64,000 nt of DNA from Erysipelotrichaceae bacterium (GCA_015058875.1 SVBN01000004.1:1-64000), one strand, 5' to 3'. Counted from the stretch's first letter, positions 25,682-35,084 are shown. Numbers and translations: made by a program. The notes: generated from the sequence alone by a model not told the origin.

Positions 25682-27078
25682 CAGTCTTTCGGATGATTGA
25701 CGATCCCTTCGAACAGGATACTGCCGTCGTAGGAAGTCAGTGCAAAATAGAACGGGCGGTCCAGCGAAAACGGAATGATTTCTTCCGGCGGCATACCTGC
25801 CCCGGCTGCCGCAAGAACGGTGAACGCAGCCGCAAATACCCCTTCTTCGTCAGTTGTCAGTCTCGCGGCATGCACTGCCTGATCCAGGGTGATTCCTTTT
25901 TCATCACTCAGCGGAGTGAAGTCGGATACGTTCCGGTCAAACACATCGGTGATGCCCAATGTCTTCAGATCTTCTCTCAGATCCCTGTCGCTGAGAATGT
26001 CCAGTTTCGGAATGCTCATATCAATTTTGCTGTAAGCGGTATGTCCGGCAATGTCATATTCTGTCAGTACCTGACTGACTGTTTTCTCATTCAGCAGTTC
26101 CCTGACATCCACGTCTTCATCCGGCAGGAAGAAATACATAGCGCCGCTGTTTTCCAAAGGGAGGCTGATTGCGGAATAACTGTCAAAATAATAATACGTT
26201 CCGAGTCTGAGCGCATGCATCATCTCACACGGAACATCACCCTGCGGTGCATGGAAAATACCTTCATCCGTATTCAGCGGATCAAATTCATCCATCCATT
26301 TTGCTTTATACAGGATCGCGGATGCCAGAGCCAGTCTTGTCAGTTCTGAAAGTTCAATCTGTTCCGCCTGATCTTTGAGCAGACCGCCGGTCGCCTCATT
26401 CAGCCATGCCTGCAGTGCCGCATTCATTTCAGCCGATCCTGCTTCTCCGTAATAGGAATCCGCATAATAATATTCCGCCAGGTTCTTCAGCAGCTCTTCA
26501 CGGACCGGATAACCCTGATCGATCCATACGGAATCCGACAGAATGCTGGTCAGTCCCTTTCCCGTACTGTAATTTGTTTTCCACAATGCAGGTATCGCTG
26601 TCCGCAGCTCCTGTACGGAACCGACCCCGAGCAGATCCATAATCTGCTTTTCTGTATTTCCGCCGGTGCATTCCGCCAGCATGCTCAGGGCAATGTACAG
26701 ATTCAGCGGTGCGTACAGACTGTTTTCTGTTTCGTCTGCATTCAGCAGTACCGGACGTACTTTTTCACTGAAGCCGCCGATCAGTGAAACGTATGGCTGC
26801 GATTGTTCTTTCGATTCGAATCTGTTCTGATACCATTCCGACTGGGCATCAAACCATTCATTATCAGACGCAAAGTCTTCCCGTATCGGATATTCTCTGA
26901 TCTCCGGATATTCCGCTTTCACAGCTTCTGCCATGGCTGCCGGTGCAGGAGCTGCAGAGGCCGGCGTCTCCGTCTCTGCCGTAACGGACGGATCCGGAAC
27001 CGGAGCCGGTTCCTTTTCCGCGGGAGCGCATCCTGCCAGCAGGAATAATGCAAGCAGGATCTGTATCTTCTTTTTCAT
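25681..27078 (-). CDS. Serpin (serine protease inhibitor) lipoprotein
   Basis: A 465-residue lipoprotein (LFLLAGC, Cys17) with a Pro/Ala linker and a serpin fold from about 95. Family marks: NSLYAPLNLYIALSMLAE, ILYKAKWMDEFDP, and IIPFSLDRPFYFAL just after the reactive loop. The hinge E411-E412-G413-V414-F415-A416-A417-A418 fits an inhibitory serpin, although P14 Val and P13 Phe are unusual. Counting 17 residues from E411 puts P1 at Ala427 and P1' at Gly428, which suggests elastase-like targets. It is the last gene of an ECF sigma/anti-sigma operon and starts one base into the upstream stop. Confidence 0.9.
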   Translation of the reverse strand: MKKKIQILLALFLLAGCAPAEKEPAPVPDPSVTAETETPASAAPAPAAMAEAVKAEYPEIREYPIREDFASDNEWFDAQSEWYQNRFESKEQSQPYVSLIGGFSEKVRPVLLNADETENSLYAPLNLYIALSMLAECTGGNTEKQIMDLLGVGSVQELRTAIPALWKTNYSTGKGLTSILSDSVWIDQGYPVREELLKNLAEYYYADSYYGEAGSAEMNAALQAWLNEATGGLLKDQAEQIELSELTRLALASAILYKAKWMDEFDPLNTDEGIFHAPQGDVPCEMMHALRLGTYYYFDSYSAISLPLENSGAMYFFLPDEDVDVRELLNEKTVSQVLTEYDIAGHTAYSKIDMSIPKLDILSDRDLREDLKTLGITDVFDRNVSDFTPLSDEKGITLDQAVHAARLTTDEEGVFAAAFTVLAAAGAGMPPEEIIPFSLDRPFYFALTSYDGSILFEGIVNHPKD

Positions 27079-27746
27079 CAGTGGATCTCCTCAATCAGCT
27101 TCTGCATTTCTTCTTCCGTCACTTCATCATAGACGGTGATATGGTAGGTAAATCCGTCTTCCGTCCATTCAGCTTCTGTCGTTCCGTCTTCAGCTTCTTT
27201 GTATTCACCATAGATCATCGGCGGATCAGAGGACCTGTATTCCTCTTCCGAAGCCGGACGGCGTGTGATCACCAGACCGGTTTCGCTGTTCTCATTTCTG
27301 TAAACTGCTTCCGCTCCGGATTCATTGTATGTGACTTCCGCCAGTACATATGCTCCGTATTCCTGCGGACACATCAGCTGTACAGAAGCGGCGGCAACTG
27401 ATTCCGCAGCTGCATTCTGCGGCGCTTCGTCAGCTTCCTCGATGCTTTCCGGTGCACCGGCACCTGCGGCCGGAATTTCGTCCGGCATACCGCCTTCATC
27501 ATTTACCGCAAGGCTCTGCTGCAGCATCGGTGCACTTCCTCCGGAAGCACCTTTGCCCATTCCGATCCTTCCGGTAATGAATGTAAAGGACAGCAGCAGT
27601 ACCGCCATCACAGCCGCTCCTCTCAGCCATTGCTTAGCCTGCGGCAGGATCAGGCGTCTTTTCTCCTGCTTTTCCGCAGGGGCGGCTTCTTCAATGAACT
27701 GTTCATCGATATCGGTCATTGCCCGCATCAGATCCATCTCTTTCAT
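27078..27746 (-). CDS. Putative anti-sigma factor, single-pass membrane protein
   Basis: A 222-residue protein: a short acidic cytoplasmic segment, one membrane helix at about 43-58 (GAAVMAVLLLSFTFIT), an Ala/Gly/Glu-rich linker and an outside domain (about 120-222). No zinc anti-sigma motif (HxxxCxxC) is visible. The call rests on topology and on the four-base overlap with the ECF sigma gene upstream. It may sense an envelope signal and release sigma to raise serpin expression; this is inference. Confidence 0.65.
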   Translation of the reverse strand: MKEMDLMRAMTDIDEQFIEEAAPAEKQEKRRLILPQAKQWLRGAAVMAVLLLSFTFITGRIGMGKGASGGSAPMLQQSLAVNDEGGMPDEIPAAGAGAPESIEEADEAPQNAAAESVAAASVQLMCPQEYGAYVLAEVTYNESGAEAVYRNENSETGLVITRRPASEEEYRSSDPPMIYGEYKEAEDGTTEAEWTEDGFTYHITVYDEVTEEEMQKLIEEIH

Positions 27747-28303
27747 ACCGCGTAGCCCTCCTTCTGCAGGTAATCCCGCAGTTTTTCTCTTGTTCTCAGG
27801 AGCGACATTTTGACCTTGGATTCACTCATTCCGTATTCATCCGCAATTTCCTTTACCGGACTCATATACCAGTATCTGCGGACAAAGATCTTTCTTGTTT
27901 CGCTGTTCAGCCCCTTCAGAAATTCATTGATCAGATCCGAAAGCAGATAGGCGTCGACCGTCGCTTCAACACTCTCTCCGCTTCCGATAATCTCGCTCAG
28001 TTCATCCAGCGCTGCCGGCATCTCCCCGGCTCCCCGTTTTTCCGCTGTCATACGTTCATACATATTCAGTGCAATATTTCTGGTAATCTTTCCGAGAAAC
28101 GGACCGAGCTTCTCCGGTTTATGCGGCGGCATAGCTGTCCAGGCATTCCGGTATGTATCATTGACGCATTCTTCCGAATCGGCGTCATTAAAGAGAATCC
28201 GGTAAGCGATGGATTTCAGATACCTTCCGTATTTATTCATGGTTTCCAGAATGGCCTGTTCTGCCCGTTTCCAGTAAAGGGCAACAATCTCACTGTCTTC
28301 CAT
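27743..28303 (-). CDS. ECF-type RNA polymerase sigma factor
   Basis: A 186-residue sigma factor with region 2 at about 20-80 (AYRILFNDADSEECVNDTYRNAW, here AYRILFNDADSEEC then VNDTYRNAW) and region 4 at about 120-175 (YWYMSPVKEIADEYGMSESK followed by VKMSLLRTREKL). The ATG at 28303 follows AAGGAGGAG. It heads an operon with the putative anti-sigma factor and the serpin and lies 50 bases after the fucosidase stop. Autoregulation is likely, but I could not define an ECF promoter. Confidence 0.85.
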   Translation of the reverse strand: MEDSEIVALYWKRAEQAILETMNKYGRYLKSIAYRILFNDADSEECVNDTYRNAWTAMPPHKPEKLGPFLGKITRNIALNMYERMTAEKRGAGEMPAALDELSEIIGSGESVEATVDAYLLSDLINEFLKGLNSETRKIFVRRYWYMSPVKEIADEYGMSESKVKMSLLRTREKLRDYLQKEGYAV

Positions 28304-28353
28304 GCACTCCTCCTTCAACCTGATACACAGGAAATATGCCTGATGCGTCACAG

Positions 28354-29643
28354 TTATTCTTCTTTTAATACAACTTCTATCACTGTATCTGTCTGATCCG
28401 GGAGTACCGGATCCTCCCTGGTATCCGCAAATACAAGTTCCGGATAGTTTGAGGTAATCCAGCTGTCGGAGATTCTGACCGGATTCCCGCACAGCATCCG
28501 GATGGAAGCGATCTGTTCTTTCCTGATACCGGGCAGCGGTATCCCTCCGAACTGGTTTTCAAACACATGATAATAGATTCTGTTTCCGTTCCGGGTGATC
28601 CTGCCGTATTCCGGTTTCTCAATTCCGCTGTATCCGCAGGAATGAATGGATTCCCGATTGACGGACATCCAGTCACCGATTTCTTTCAATATGGAAATCT
28701 GTTCTTCCGGCAATGCACCTTCTTCATCCGGCGAGATATTCAGAAGAAGATTTCCTCCCTTGGATACGCATTCGACAAGTTTCTGTATGATCATGCATGC
28801 AGGTTTGTAGTAATGGTCGTCCCGGCAGTATCCCCAATGATTATTCATGGTCACGCACGCCTCCCACATCACCGGATCTCCCTGGTAATTGCGGATGCCA
28901 TTCGGCGGAATGATCTGTTCCGGAGTAACAAAGTCCCCGGAAGTGATCTCCGGACGTTCCTCAATCAGTGAACCGAAGCCCTCGCCGCTGGCTTCCATAC
29001 GGTTGTTCAGAATGATATCCGGCTGCAGGGAGCGGATCATCCGGACCAGTTCTTCCCCGTGCCAGGTATCCGCCCGCATCTCATCATAGGAAAAATCCGT
29101 CCAAAGCAGGTCGATTTTACCGTAATTTGAGCATAATTCTTTGATCTGGCCATGCATATACTCCAGATACCGGCTGAAATCATACCGGTAATCCTGATAT
29201 TCCGGATTGTCCCGTTCCGGATGGTGCCGGTCCCCGTAATGCGGATAATCCGGGTGATGCCAGTCCAGAAGCGAATAATAAAGACCGACTTTCAGGCCTT
29301 CCTTCCGGAATGCTTCGATAAACTCCCGGATAAAATCGTATCCGCAATCATGCATTGAACTGTAATCCGTCAGAGCCGAATCATACATACAGTAACCGTC
29401 ATGATGCTTTGCGGTCATCACCGCATATTCCATGCCTGCATGTTTTGCCAGACGGGCCATTTCAGCCGCATCAAACCGTTCCGGATGAAATGCATCGACA
29501 TACGGCTGATAATCCTGAATACTCAGACGTTCATCCGAGCGTACCCATTCTCCTCTTGCCGGTACGGCATATACGCCCCAGTGGATAAACATGCCGAAGC
29601 GCGCTTCTTTATACCACTTTATTCTTTCATCATATGATTTCAT
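28354..29643 (-). CDS. GH29 alpha-L-fucosidase
   Basis: A 429-residue GH29 enzyme starting near the barrel with WYKEARFGMFIHWG (10-23), AKHHDGYCMYDS (78-89) and IDLLWTDFSYDE (177-188), in which Asp183 is the likely nucleophile. It lacks a signal peptide, so it acts inside the cell or is released by another route, and lacks the extra C-terminal modules seen in longer family members. It would remove alpha-linked fucose from host glycans or imported fucosyl oligosaccharides. AGGAGA precedes the ATG. Confidence 0.88.
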   Translation of the reverse strand: MKSYDERIKWYKEARFGMFIHWGVYAVPARGEWVRSDERLSIQDYQPYVDAFHPERFDAAEMARLAKHAGMEYAVMTAKHHDGYCMYDSALTDYSSMHDCGYDFIREFIEAFRKEGLKVGLYYSLLDWHHPDYPHYGDRHHPERDNPEYQDYRYDFSRYLEYMHGQIKELCSNYGKIDLLWTDFSYDEMRADTWHGEELVRMIRSLQPDIILNNRMEASGEGFGSLIEERPEITSGDFVTPEQIIPPNGIRNYQGDPVMWEACVTMNNHWGYCRDDHYYKPACMIIQKLVECVSKGGNLLLNISPDEEGALPEEQISILKEIGDWMSVNRESIHSCGYSGIEKPEYGRITRNGNRIYYHVFENQFGGIPLPGIRKEQIASIRMLCGNPVRISDSWITSNYPELVFADTREDPVLPDQTDTVIEVVLKEE

Positions 29644-29695
29644 ATTCCGGATCTCCTGTTACCATCATATCCGATCCTCTGCATAATGCCCATAC

Positions 29696-29720
29696 AAAAA
29701 GCTGTGCCGGCACACAGCTT
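29696..29720 (-). terminator. Terminator of MBL-fold gene
   Basis: Minus-strand AAGCTGTG and CACAGCTT pair around TGCCGG and run into TTTTTG. It lies just after the MBL-fold stop codon. Confidence 0.75.
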
Positions 29721-29725
29721 CATGA

Positions 29726-30544
29726 TTATTCTGCATTCTCCGGAATGTAATAAATATTTCCCGTTTTCCCGTCTAGACGCTTTTCATATTTATCAGTCAG
29801 ATCCACAGCCTTTGCGGCAAAGCATTTGCGGCCGTGTCTCAGCACCTCAAAATGATCATCTGTCCCGTTCAGAATCTCCCTGCAGCACTCAATATCATCA
29901 TCCAGCACATCGAGCGGACATTCCAGTTCGTTGTGGCTCCGCCAGATCAGATCATAGGTTCCGTCATATTCCTTCAGGTGTTCCAGCGCCTTCAGATAAT
30001 CCGATACATAGTGACCCGGAGAAAGCAGACCGAGTCTTCTGCCGCAGGCATCGCCATATATGATGATCCTCTCTTCCTTCAGCAGGAACATGACCGATCC
30101 GAAGCTGTGACCGGGTACTTCGATGACTTTCAGCGTGATGCCTCCCAGATCAAATTCATCTCTTTCCGATAATTCCTGCAGTGCACCCTGAAACTGCGGC
30201 GCATAATCCTCTTTGGGTATATCCGCAAAATCCTTTTTCCGGGACAGACGCTCATATCTTTTTTCAATACTTTGGCATCCGAAGCAGCCTTCCCAGTCCT
30301 TCCGGTTCAGATAAACATGTTCAAACCATCCGATTCCGCCGGAATGGTCGCTGTGATTGTGAGTCAGCAGCACGGTCACTTTCCTGTCTGTAAGTGTCCG
30401 TACATATTCCCTGATATTTCCGATGCCGTAGCCTGTATCGATCAATACCGATTTCTCTGTTCCTTCAATCAGGAACATGTACACATCGTGGTCAATAATC
30501 TGAATAACGGACGGATGAATTCTGCGGTGTGTAAAGCTGTTCAT
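29726..30544 (-). CDS. Metallo-beta-lactamase-fold hydrolase
   Basis: A 272-residue MBL-fold protein with the metal motif THNHSDHSGG (about residues 61-70), a later GHSFGS His and an Asp in YGDACGRR, giving a complete dinuclear zinc site. Substrate cannot be predicted; it may be a phosphodiesterase, glyoxalase II-like or lactonase type. GAGGT lies ten bases before the ATG at 30544; the in-frame ATG at 30574 has a poorer site. Confidence 0.82.
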   Translation of the reverse strand: MNSFTHRRIHPSVIQIIDHDVYMFLIEGTEKSVLIDTGYGIGNIREYVRTLTDRKVTVLLTHNHSDHSGGIGWFEHVYLNRKDWEGCFGCQSIEKRYERLSRKKDFADIPKEDYAPQFQGALQELSERDEFDLGGITLKVIEVPGHSFGSVMFLLKEERIIIYGDACGRRLGLLSPGHYVSDYLKALEHLKEYDGTYDLIWRSHNELECPLDVLDDDIECCREILNGTDDHFEVLRHGRKCFAAKAVDLTDKYEKRLDGKTGNIYYIPENAE

Positions 30545-30653
30545 ATAGTTAAATACCTCTTCTGATCTGAACATACACCCGTAAATCCGTCATCTCGCTG
30601 TCTGAAAACAGCGGATGATGAGATCAGATTTCTGATTATCCTCCGAGGCATAT

Positions 30654-30686
30654 AAAAAGACTGAAGGTTTTCAGTTCCTTCAGTCT
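30654..30686 (-). terminator. Terminator of metG
   Basis: Minus-strand AGACTGAAGG and CCTTCAGTCT form a perfect 10-base stem followed by TTTTTAT, shortly after the metG stop codon. Confidence 0.85.
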
Positions 30687-30703
30687 CTGCAATTGTGATA
30701 TGT

Positions 30704-32668
30704 TCAGCTGATCTTTGTGCCGGGCAGCAGTCCGTTGACTTCCGCGATTGCGACTCTGCCGTCGTTCTTTCCCGCCAGCAGCATGCCCTGGCTTTCAACG
30801 CCGCGGATCTTTGCTGGCTTCAGGTTGGCAATGACAACAATCAGCTTGCCGATCATCTGCCCGCAGGTATAGCTGTGGGAGATGCCGGAAACAATCTGAC
30901 GGACATCACCGTTTCCGAGATCCACCTTCATGACCAGAAGGCTGTCCGCATCCGGATGCTTTTCCGCACTCAGTACCTTGCCGACTCTGAGATCGAGCTT
31001 TGCGAAGTCATCCAGCGTGACTTCCGGAAGCTTTTCTTCTTTCTGTTCAGCTGCTTTCTTTGCGGCTTCGAATTCCTTCTTCTGCTTTTCCTGCAGAACA
31101 GCTACCTTTTCGGCAACTTCCTTTTCATCCAGTCTCTTGAACAGAATTTCCGGCTTCTGCACGACATGCGTATCTGTTTCCAGCATGCCGAACTGCGCCA
31201 GGGAATCATAATCCCTGTGCTGTGTACCGATCTGATCGAAGATCTTTTCTGCAGTGACAGGCAGGTATGCACTCAGCAGCACTGCCGCAAAGCGGATGCC
31301 TTCCAGCAGGTTGTAGAGGACGGTAGCCAGTCTGCCGCTCTGTTCGGGATCCTTCGCAAGTGCCCACGGAGCGTTTTCATCGATGTACTTGTTGCATCTG
31401 GAGACGAGATCCATGATGTCGTCGATTGAGTCCGCGACTCTGAGCTCCGCCATCTTTTCTTCCACATCCGCAACTGTCTTCAGTGCCAGTTCCTTCAGCG
31501 GTGCATCGAGTTCCTCATTGTCCGCGCCCGGATTTGTGACTGCGCCGTTGAAATACTTGTTGACCATGGATACGGTACGGTTGACCAGGTTGCCGAGGTT
31601 GTTGGCCAGATCGCTGTTGATCCGCTCCACCATCAGCTCATATGTGACGTGGCCGTCCTGGGCATACGGCATTTCATGCAGCATGATGTATCTGACCGCA
31701 TCCTGTCCGAACAGGGATACCAGATCATCCGCATAGATGACATTTCCCTTGGACTTGGACATCTTGGAATCCCCTGTGAGCAGCCACGGGTGACCGAACA
31801 CCTGCTTCGGCAGAGGGATATCCAGCGCCATTAACATAATCGGCCAGTAAATGGTATGGAAACGGATGATATCCTTGCCGATCAGATGCAGATCAGCCGG
31901 CCAGTATTTCTTATAGAGCTCGTCATGATTCCCGTCACAGTCATATCCCAGTCCGGTGATATAGTTGCTGAGGGCGTCAATCCAGACATATACGACATGA
32001 TCCGGATCAAAATCAACCGGGATACCCCATTTGAATGATGTACGGGATACGCACAGATCCTGCAGACCGGGTCTCAGGAAGTTGTTGAGCATTTCGTTCT
32101 TTCTGCTCTCCGGCTGGATGAAATGCGGATGTGTTTCGATATAGTCGATCAGTCTATCCGCATATTTGCTCATACGGAAGAAGTAAGCTTCTTCCTGCAT
32201 CGGCCTGACTTCACCGCCGCATACCGGGCACTTTCCTTCTTCAGTCAGCTGGCTCTTCGTATAGAATGCTTCGCATTCCTGACAGTACATGCCTTCGTAA
32301 TGACCCTTGTAGATATCTCCCTGATCATAGAGCTTCTTAAAGATTTTCTGTACCTGTTTCTCATGATAGTCATCGGTTGTCCGGATGAACTTGTCATAGG
32401 AACAGTTCATGCAGTCAAACTGCTCTTTAATCACTGCCGCCACTTTGTCAACGAACTCTTTCGGTGTAATGCCCTGTGCCAGCGCCTTCTCTTCCACCTT
32501 CTGACCGTGCTCATCGGTACCGGTCTGGAATCTGACGTCATATCCGGTCATGCGCTTGTAGCGGGCAATGGAATCTGCCAGAACAATTTCGTAGACATTG
32601 CCGATATGCGGCTTTCCGGATGTGTAAGCGATTGCGGTTGTAATGTAATACGGACCCTTGTTTTCCAT
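30704..32668 (-). CDS. metG: Methionyl-tRNA synthetase
   Basis: A 654-residue class I synthetase that charges tRNA-Met. HIGN (21-24) is the HIGH motif, YCQECEAFYTKS and CPVCGG form the zinc knuckle, and KMSKSKGNV the KMSKS loop. The C-terminal about 105 residues (LDLRVGKVLSAEKHPDADSL) are the tRNA-binding EMAPII-like domain found in the longer bacterial form. GGGAGG precedes the ATG. A T-box leader lies upstream. Confidence 0.97.
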   Translation of the reverse strand: MENKGPYYITTAIAYTSGKPHIGNVYEIVLADSIARYKRMTGYDVRFQTGTDEHGQKVEEKALAQGITPKEFVDKVAAVIKEQFDCMNCSYDKFIRTTDDYHEKQVQKIFKKLYDQGDIYKGHYEGMYCQECEAFYTKSQLTEEGKCPVCGGEVRPMQEEAYFFRMSKYADRLIDYIETHPHFIQPESRKNEMLNNFLRPGLQDLCVSRTSFKWGIPVDFDPDHVVYVWIDALSNYITGLGYDCDGNHDELYKKYWPADLHLIGKDIIRFHTIYWPIMLMALDIPLPKQVFGHPWLLTGDSKMSKSKGNVIYADDLVSLFGQDAVRYIMLHEMPYAQDGHVTYELMVERINSDLANNLGNLVNRTVSMVNKYFNGAVTNPGADNEELDAPLKELALKTVADVEEKMAELRVADSIDDIMDLVSRCNKYIDENAPWALAKDPEQSGRLATVLYNLLEGIRFAAVLLSAYLPVTAEKIFDQIGTQHRDYDSLAQFGMLETDTHVVQKPEILFKRLDEKEVAEKVAVLQEKQKKEFEAAKKAAEQKEEKLPEVTLDDFAKLDLRVGKVLSAEKHPDADSLLVMKVDLGNGDVRQIVSGISHSYTCGQMIGKLIVVIANLKPAKIRGVESQGMLLAGKNDGRVAIAEVNGLLPGTKIS

Positions 32669-32691
32669 ACTCTGCCTCCCTGCTGTGAAAA

Positions 32692-32910
32692 GAAAAACGC
32701 CCGGAAAGGACGTCTTGCACGCGGTACCACCTTTGTCTTGCCTCTGCAGGCCACTCGATGCGCGTTACCGGACGCCTCCGGATTCCGCTCAATCTTCACG
32801 GAACCGGCTCCGAGACCATCTTCATTTATACCTTCCTGCAGATTTTCACCGCCCATCTGCTCTCTGATTTTCCGGTATAAATTACTCTTCTCTTCCCAGC
32901 TTTTCCACAA
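32692..32910 (-). promoter_or_regulatory. T-box riboswitch of metG
   Basis: The minus-strand leader contains the T-box core AGGTGGTACCGCG (32720-32732), followed by a terminator (ACGTCC with GGGCGT, then TTTTTC, 32692-32715). Upstream, Stem I is visible with AGAGAGC and GGCGGTGAAAA elements, and TTTATACC pairs with GGTATAAA. An ATG followed by A at 32823-32825, on the 3' side of Stem I, fits a methionine specifier. Uncharged tRNA-Met would stabilise the antiterminator and allow metG transcription. Confidence 0.9.
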
Positions 32911-32911
32911 C

Positions 32912-32940
32912 ATTATATATAATTCACCACTGTTTGGAAA
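32912..32940 (-). promoter_or_regulatory. metG T-box promoter
   Basis: Minus-strand TTTCCA (32935-32940) and TATAAT (32912-32917) are 17 bases apart, directly upstream of the T-box leader. Confidence 0.55.
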
Positions 32941-33166
32941 GTATGAACAGACAATTCATGTTTCCGGCAGTCACCTGTTCCTGCCCTTGTCCCGGCGTCC
33001 GCAGAATACTCAGTTCATAAGCTGTTCCGGTCACAATTCATACAGCCGGTTCTTCCTGTATTGTCATTTCCCGGTTGTTTGTGAGAACTACGGCACCACA
33101 CGAAAGCGCGTACCTTCCCAAAAATAAATATAATCATGATTTTCCCTTTTATTCAGTCTCTTTCTC

Positions 33167-33195
33167 TTGTAAGAACCCTCTGAAAATGGTAAATT
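33167..33195 (+). promoter_or_regulatory. Cold-shock gene promoter
   Basis: TTGTAA (33167-33172) and TAAATT (33190-33195) are 17 bases apart. The resulting leader of about 60 bases is typical of csp mRNAs. From 32941 to here I see no gene. Confidence 0.5.
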
Positions 33196-33261
33196 ATTCC
33201 TAGTGTTCATTGTCTTTGTCAGGGGCAGGTGAATACGTAGAATAGGAGATTCTTTAGAAAG

Positions 33262-33462
33262 ATGGCAACAGGCAAGGTAAAGTGGTTCAATGCGGAGAAA
33301 GGATATGGATTCATCACAGCTGATGATGGAACAGATATCTTTGTTCATTACTCTGCAATCCAGAGCGAAGGATTCAAGACACTTGATGAGGGACAGGCTG
33401 TAACATTCGATGTAACTCAGAGTGACCGTGGTCCTCAGGCTTCCAACGTAGTTAAGCTCTGA
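33262..33462 (+). CDS. CspA-family cold shock protein
   Basis: A 66-residue OB-fold protein with the RNA-binding motifs KGYGFIT (about 13-19) and DIFVHYSAI (25-33). It binds single-stranded nucleic acid and acts as an RNA chaperone at low temperature or in growth. Full length for the family. The start is set by the conserved [16 protein letters not shown] lies close before it. A terminator follows. Confidence 0.96.
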   Translation: MATGKVKWFNAEKGYGFITADDGTDIFVHYSAIQSEGFKTLDEGQAVTFDVTQSDRGPQASNVVKL

Positions 33463-33512
33463 TCAGATTTGAACACCAGAGAACTGCTGTACAGCACTAT
33501 TTGGATAAACCG

Positions 33513-33545
33513 AAAAGAGGCTGTTCAGCAGTCTCTTTTTCTTTT
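33513..33545 (+). terminator. Terminator of csp gene
   Basis: AAAGAGGCTG and CAGTCTCTTT pair (one wobble) around TTCAG-type loop and continue into a T-rich tract. Confidence 0.8.
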
Positions 33546-33551
33546 TCCCAT

Positions 33552-33579
33552 TCAAAAACCGTATCACCCGATACGGTTT
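33552..33579 (-). terminator. Terminator of coiled-coil gene
   Basis: Minus-strand AAACCGTATC and GATACGGTTT pair around GGGT and end in five Ts; the stem begins right at the stop codon of the coiled-coil gene. Confidence 0.8.
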
Positions 33580-34940
33580 CATGCAAATATTGCGGTGCAT
33601 CTGGAGCGCTTTTCGTCCGGCGTAACGCCGAAGGCAATCAGTGTACCGATCCGGTCCGAAGTCTTTTCGTTAATCACTTCTTCCGATACCGACCAGTCCA
33701 CAAACAACGCCGGTGCCAGGAACAGTACCGTCTCCAGCACGCCTTCCGGAATTTCATCCGTATCCGCAAGCTTTGTGATCTGTTTCAGATTATCTCGGAA
33801 GATTTCTGACGAGACGAGGAACGCCATCAGCACTCTTCTTGCGGTAAGAAGGCAGTCCCCTCTGGCTGCTTTGTTTTTTTCTTCCAGCTGGCGGACACTT
33901 TCATCCAGCGCGTTCATCTTGCGTCTTGTTTCCTTGATTCTGTCCTGACTGATCGCAAAGCGCTTTTCACCGTCGGTATATTCCTGTCTGGCCTTGATCA
34001 GCCGGTCTCTTGCGACAGCGAACGCACTGTCCATCTTTGCGGCTTCGCTTTTGTGCGTGCGGACATTCTCTTCCAGACGTTCAATCTCCAGCTGAAGTTT
34101 CTGTGTTCCTTCCAGAGATTCTTCCTTCTTCTTCCGGACCTCTTCCAGCTCCTGTTTCTTTCCAGCAAGGTCTTCCCTGATCTGGTTCCTGTCTCTGCGG
34201 AACAATCCGCCGATAAATGTATTCTTCTTTTCCAGTGCCGCGATCTCGGTTTCCAGCTGTGCGGCATATTTTTCCGCTTCTTCCGCCTGGGCGATGCCGA
34301 GCGGCAGCTTTTCATTTGCGTCGGTCAGCTGGTCTCCCAGCGTATTGATCGTTTCCTCGGCTCTGCGCTTCGCTTCCTGATGTGCCAGCGCCTGCTTTTC
34401 CGCTTCCTGGATCTTGGTAACACGCATCTTGTTTTCACGGTTCAGCCAGGAATCCTCTTCCTTCAGACTGCGCATTGCGGCCGAGCAGCGCTTCCATTCG
34501 CCCATCCGGACGGAAAGCTCGGCTTCCGTCTCCTGGGATCTGGTATATGCCTCGCGGAAATGGGAAAGCGCATCCTCATACAGCTCCAGCGAGTTATGCG
34601 CACGGTAGGTATTCAGGGTTCTGGCTATACTGTTTTTCAGAGCGGCGCGCGTCTCTGCCAGCACCGGCTCATAGCCGGCAGCCGACAGCGCTACTTCCAC
34701 GGACATCTTATCCATATCATCCTTGGACGGGAATGCCGCAATCACGCCGAAACCGGTTTTTATGAATCTCTGAATCTCTCCGTAGGACTCTCCGAATGCA
34801 TCATCCGGGTTATCATACTGGGCGAGGAATGCCGCTTTTGCGATCGTATCATCACGCACCCGGTCGGAAAGATAACTGATCAGTTCATCTCTTGACAGCT
34901 TTCCGGATGCGTCTTTGTTTTTGCTCTGTGTTTCGCTCAT
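33579..34940 (-). CDS. Unrecognised protein with long coiled coil
   Basis: A 453-residue soluble protein I do not recognise. Residues 1-130 are mixed helical, about 130-370 are a heptad-like charged coiled coil (EAEKQALAHQEAKRRAEETI type, broken near 240 by FIGGLFRRDRN), and 375-453 form a helical tail with hydrophobic stretches (RRVLMAFLVSSEIF, VLETVLFLAPALFVDW). No membrane segment or enzyme motif is seen. The start at 34940 lacks a Shine-Dalgarno; a TAGAAT box at 34952-34957 with TTAATG 18 bases upstream puts transcription start very near the ATG. Monocistronic. A structural or toxic-stress role is possible but unsupported. Confidence 0.75.
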   Translation of the reverse strand: MSETQSKNKDASGKLSRDELISYLSDRVRDDTIAKAAFLAQYDNPDDAFGESYGEIQRFIKTGFGVIAAFPSKDDMDKMSVEVALSAAGYEPVLAETRAALKNSIARTLNTYRAHNSLELYEDALSHFREAYTRSQETEAELSVRMGEWKRCSAAMRSLKEEDSWLNRENKMRVTKIQEAEKQALAHQEAKRRAEETINTLGDQLTDANEKLPLGIAQAEEAEKYAAQLETEIAALEKKNTFIGGLFRRDRNQIREDLAGKKQELEEVRKKKEESLEGTQKLQLEIERLEENVRTHKSEAAKMDSAFAVARDRLIKARQEYTDGEKRFAISQDRIKETRRKMNALDESVRQLEEKNKAARGDCLLTARRVLMAFLVSSEIFRDNLKQITKLADTDEIPEGVLETVLFLAPALFVDWSVSEEVINEKTSDRIGTLIAFGVTPDEKRSRCTAIFA

Positions 34941-35084
34941 AACTAATTATCATTCTACCACAGCACAGCATTTTGCATTAACCGAAACCTTGAATTTCCA
35001 ACCAAATCTTTTCTGTCAAATCAATTTCACTGTTTTTGTATTCATCTGCCGGTATTTTCACGGCCGGAATGACCTGTTTCCGGA

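Noticed and set aside
28304-28353. Specific ECF promoter ahead of the sigma gene
   Set aside because: AACTGTGACG and later TGTGTATC fit no clear consensus; not supported.
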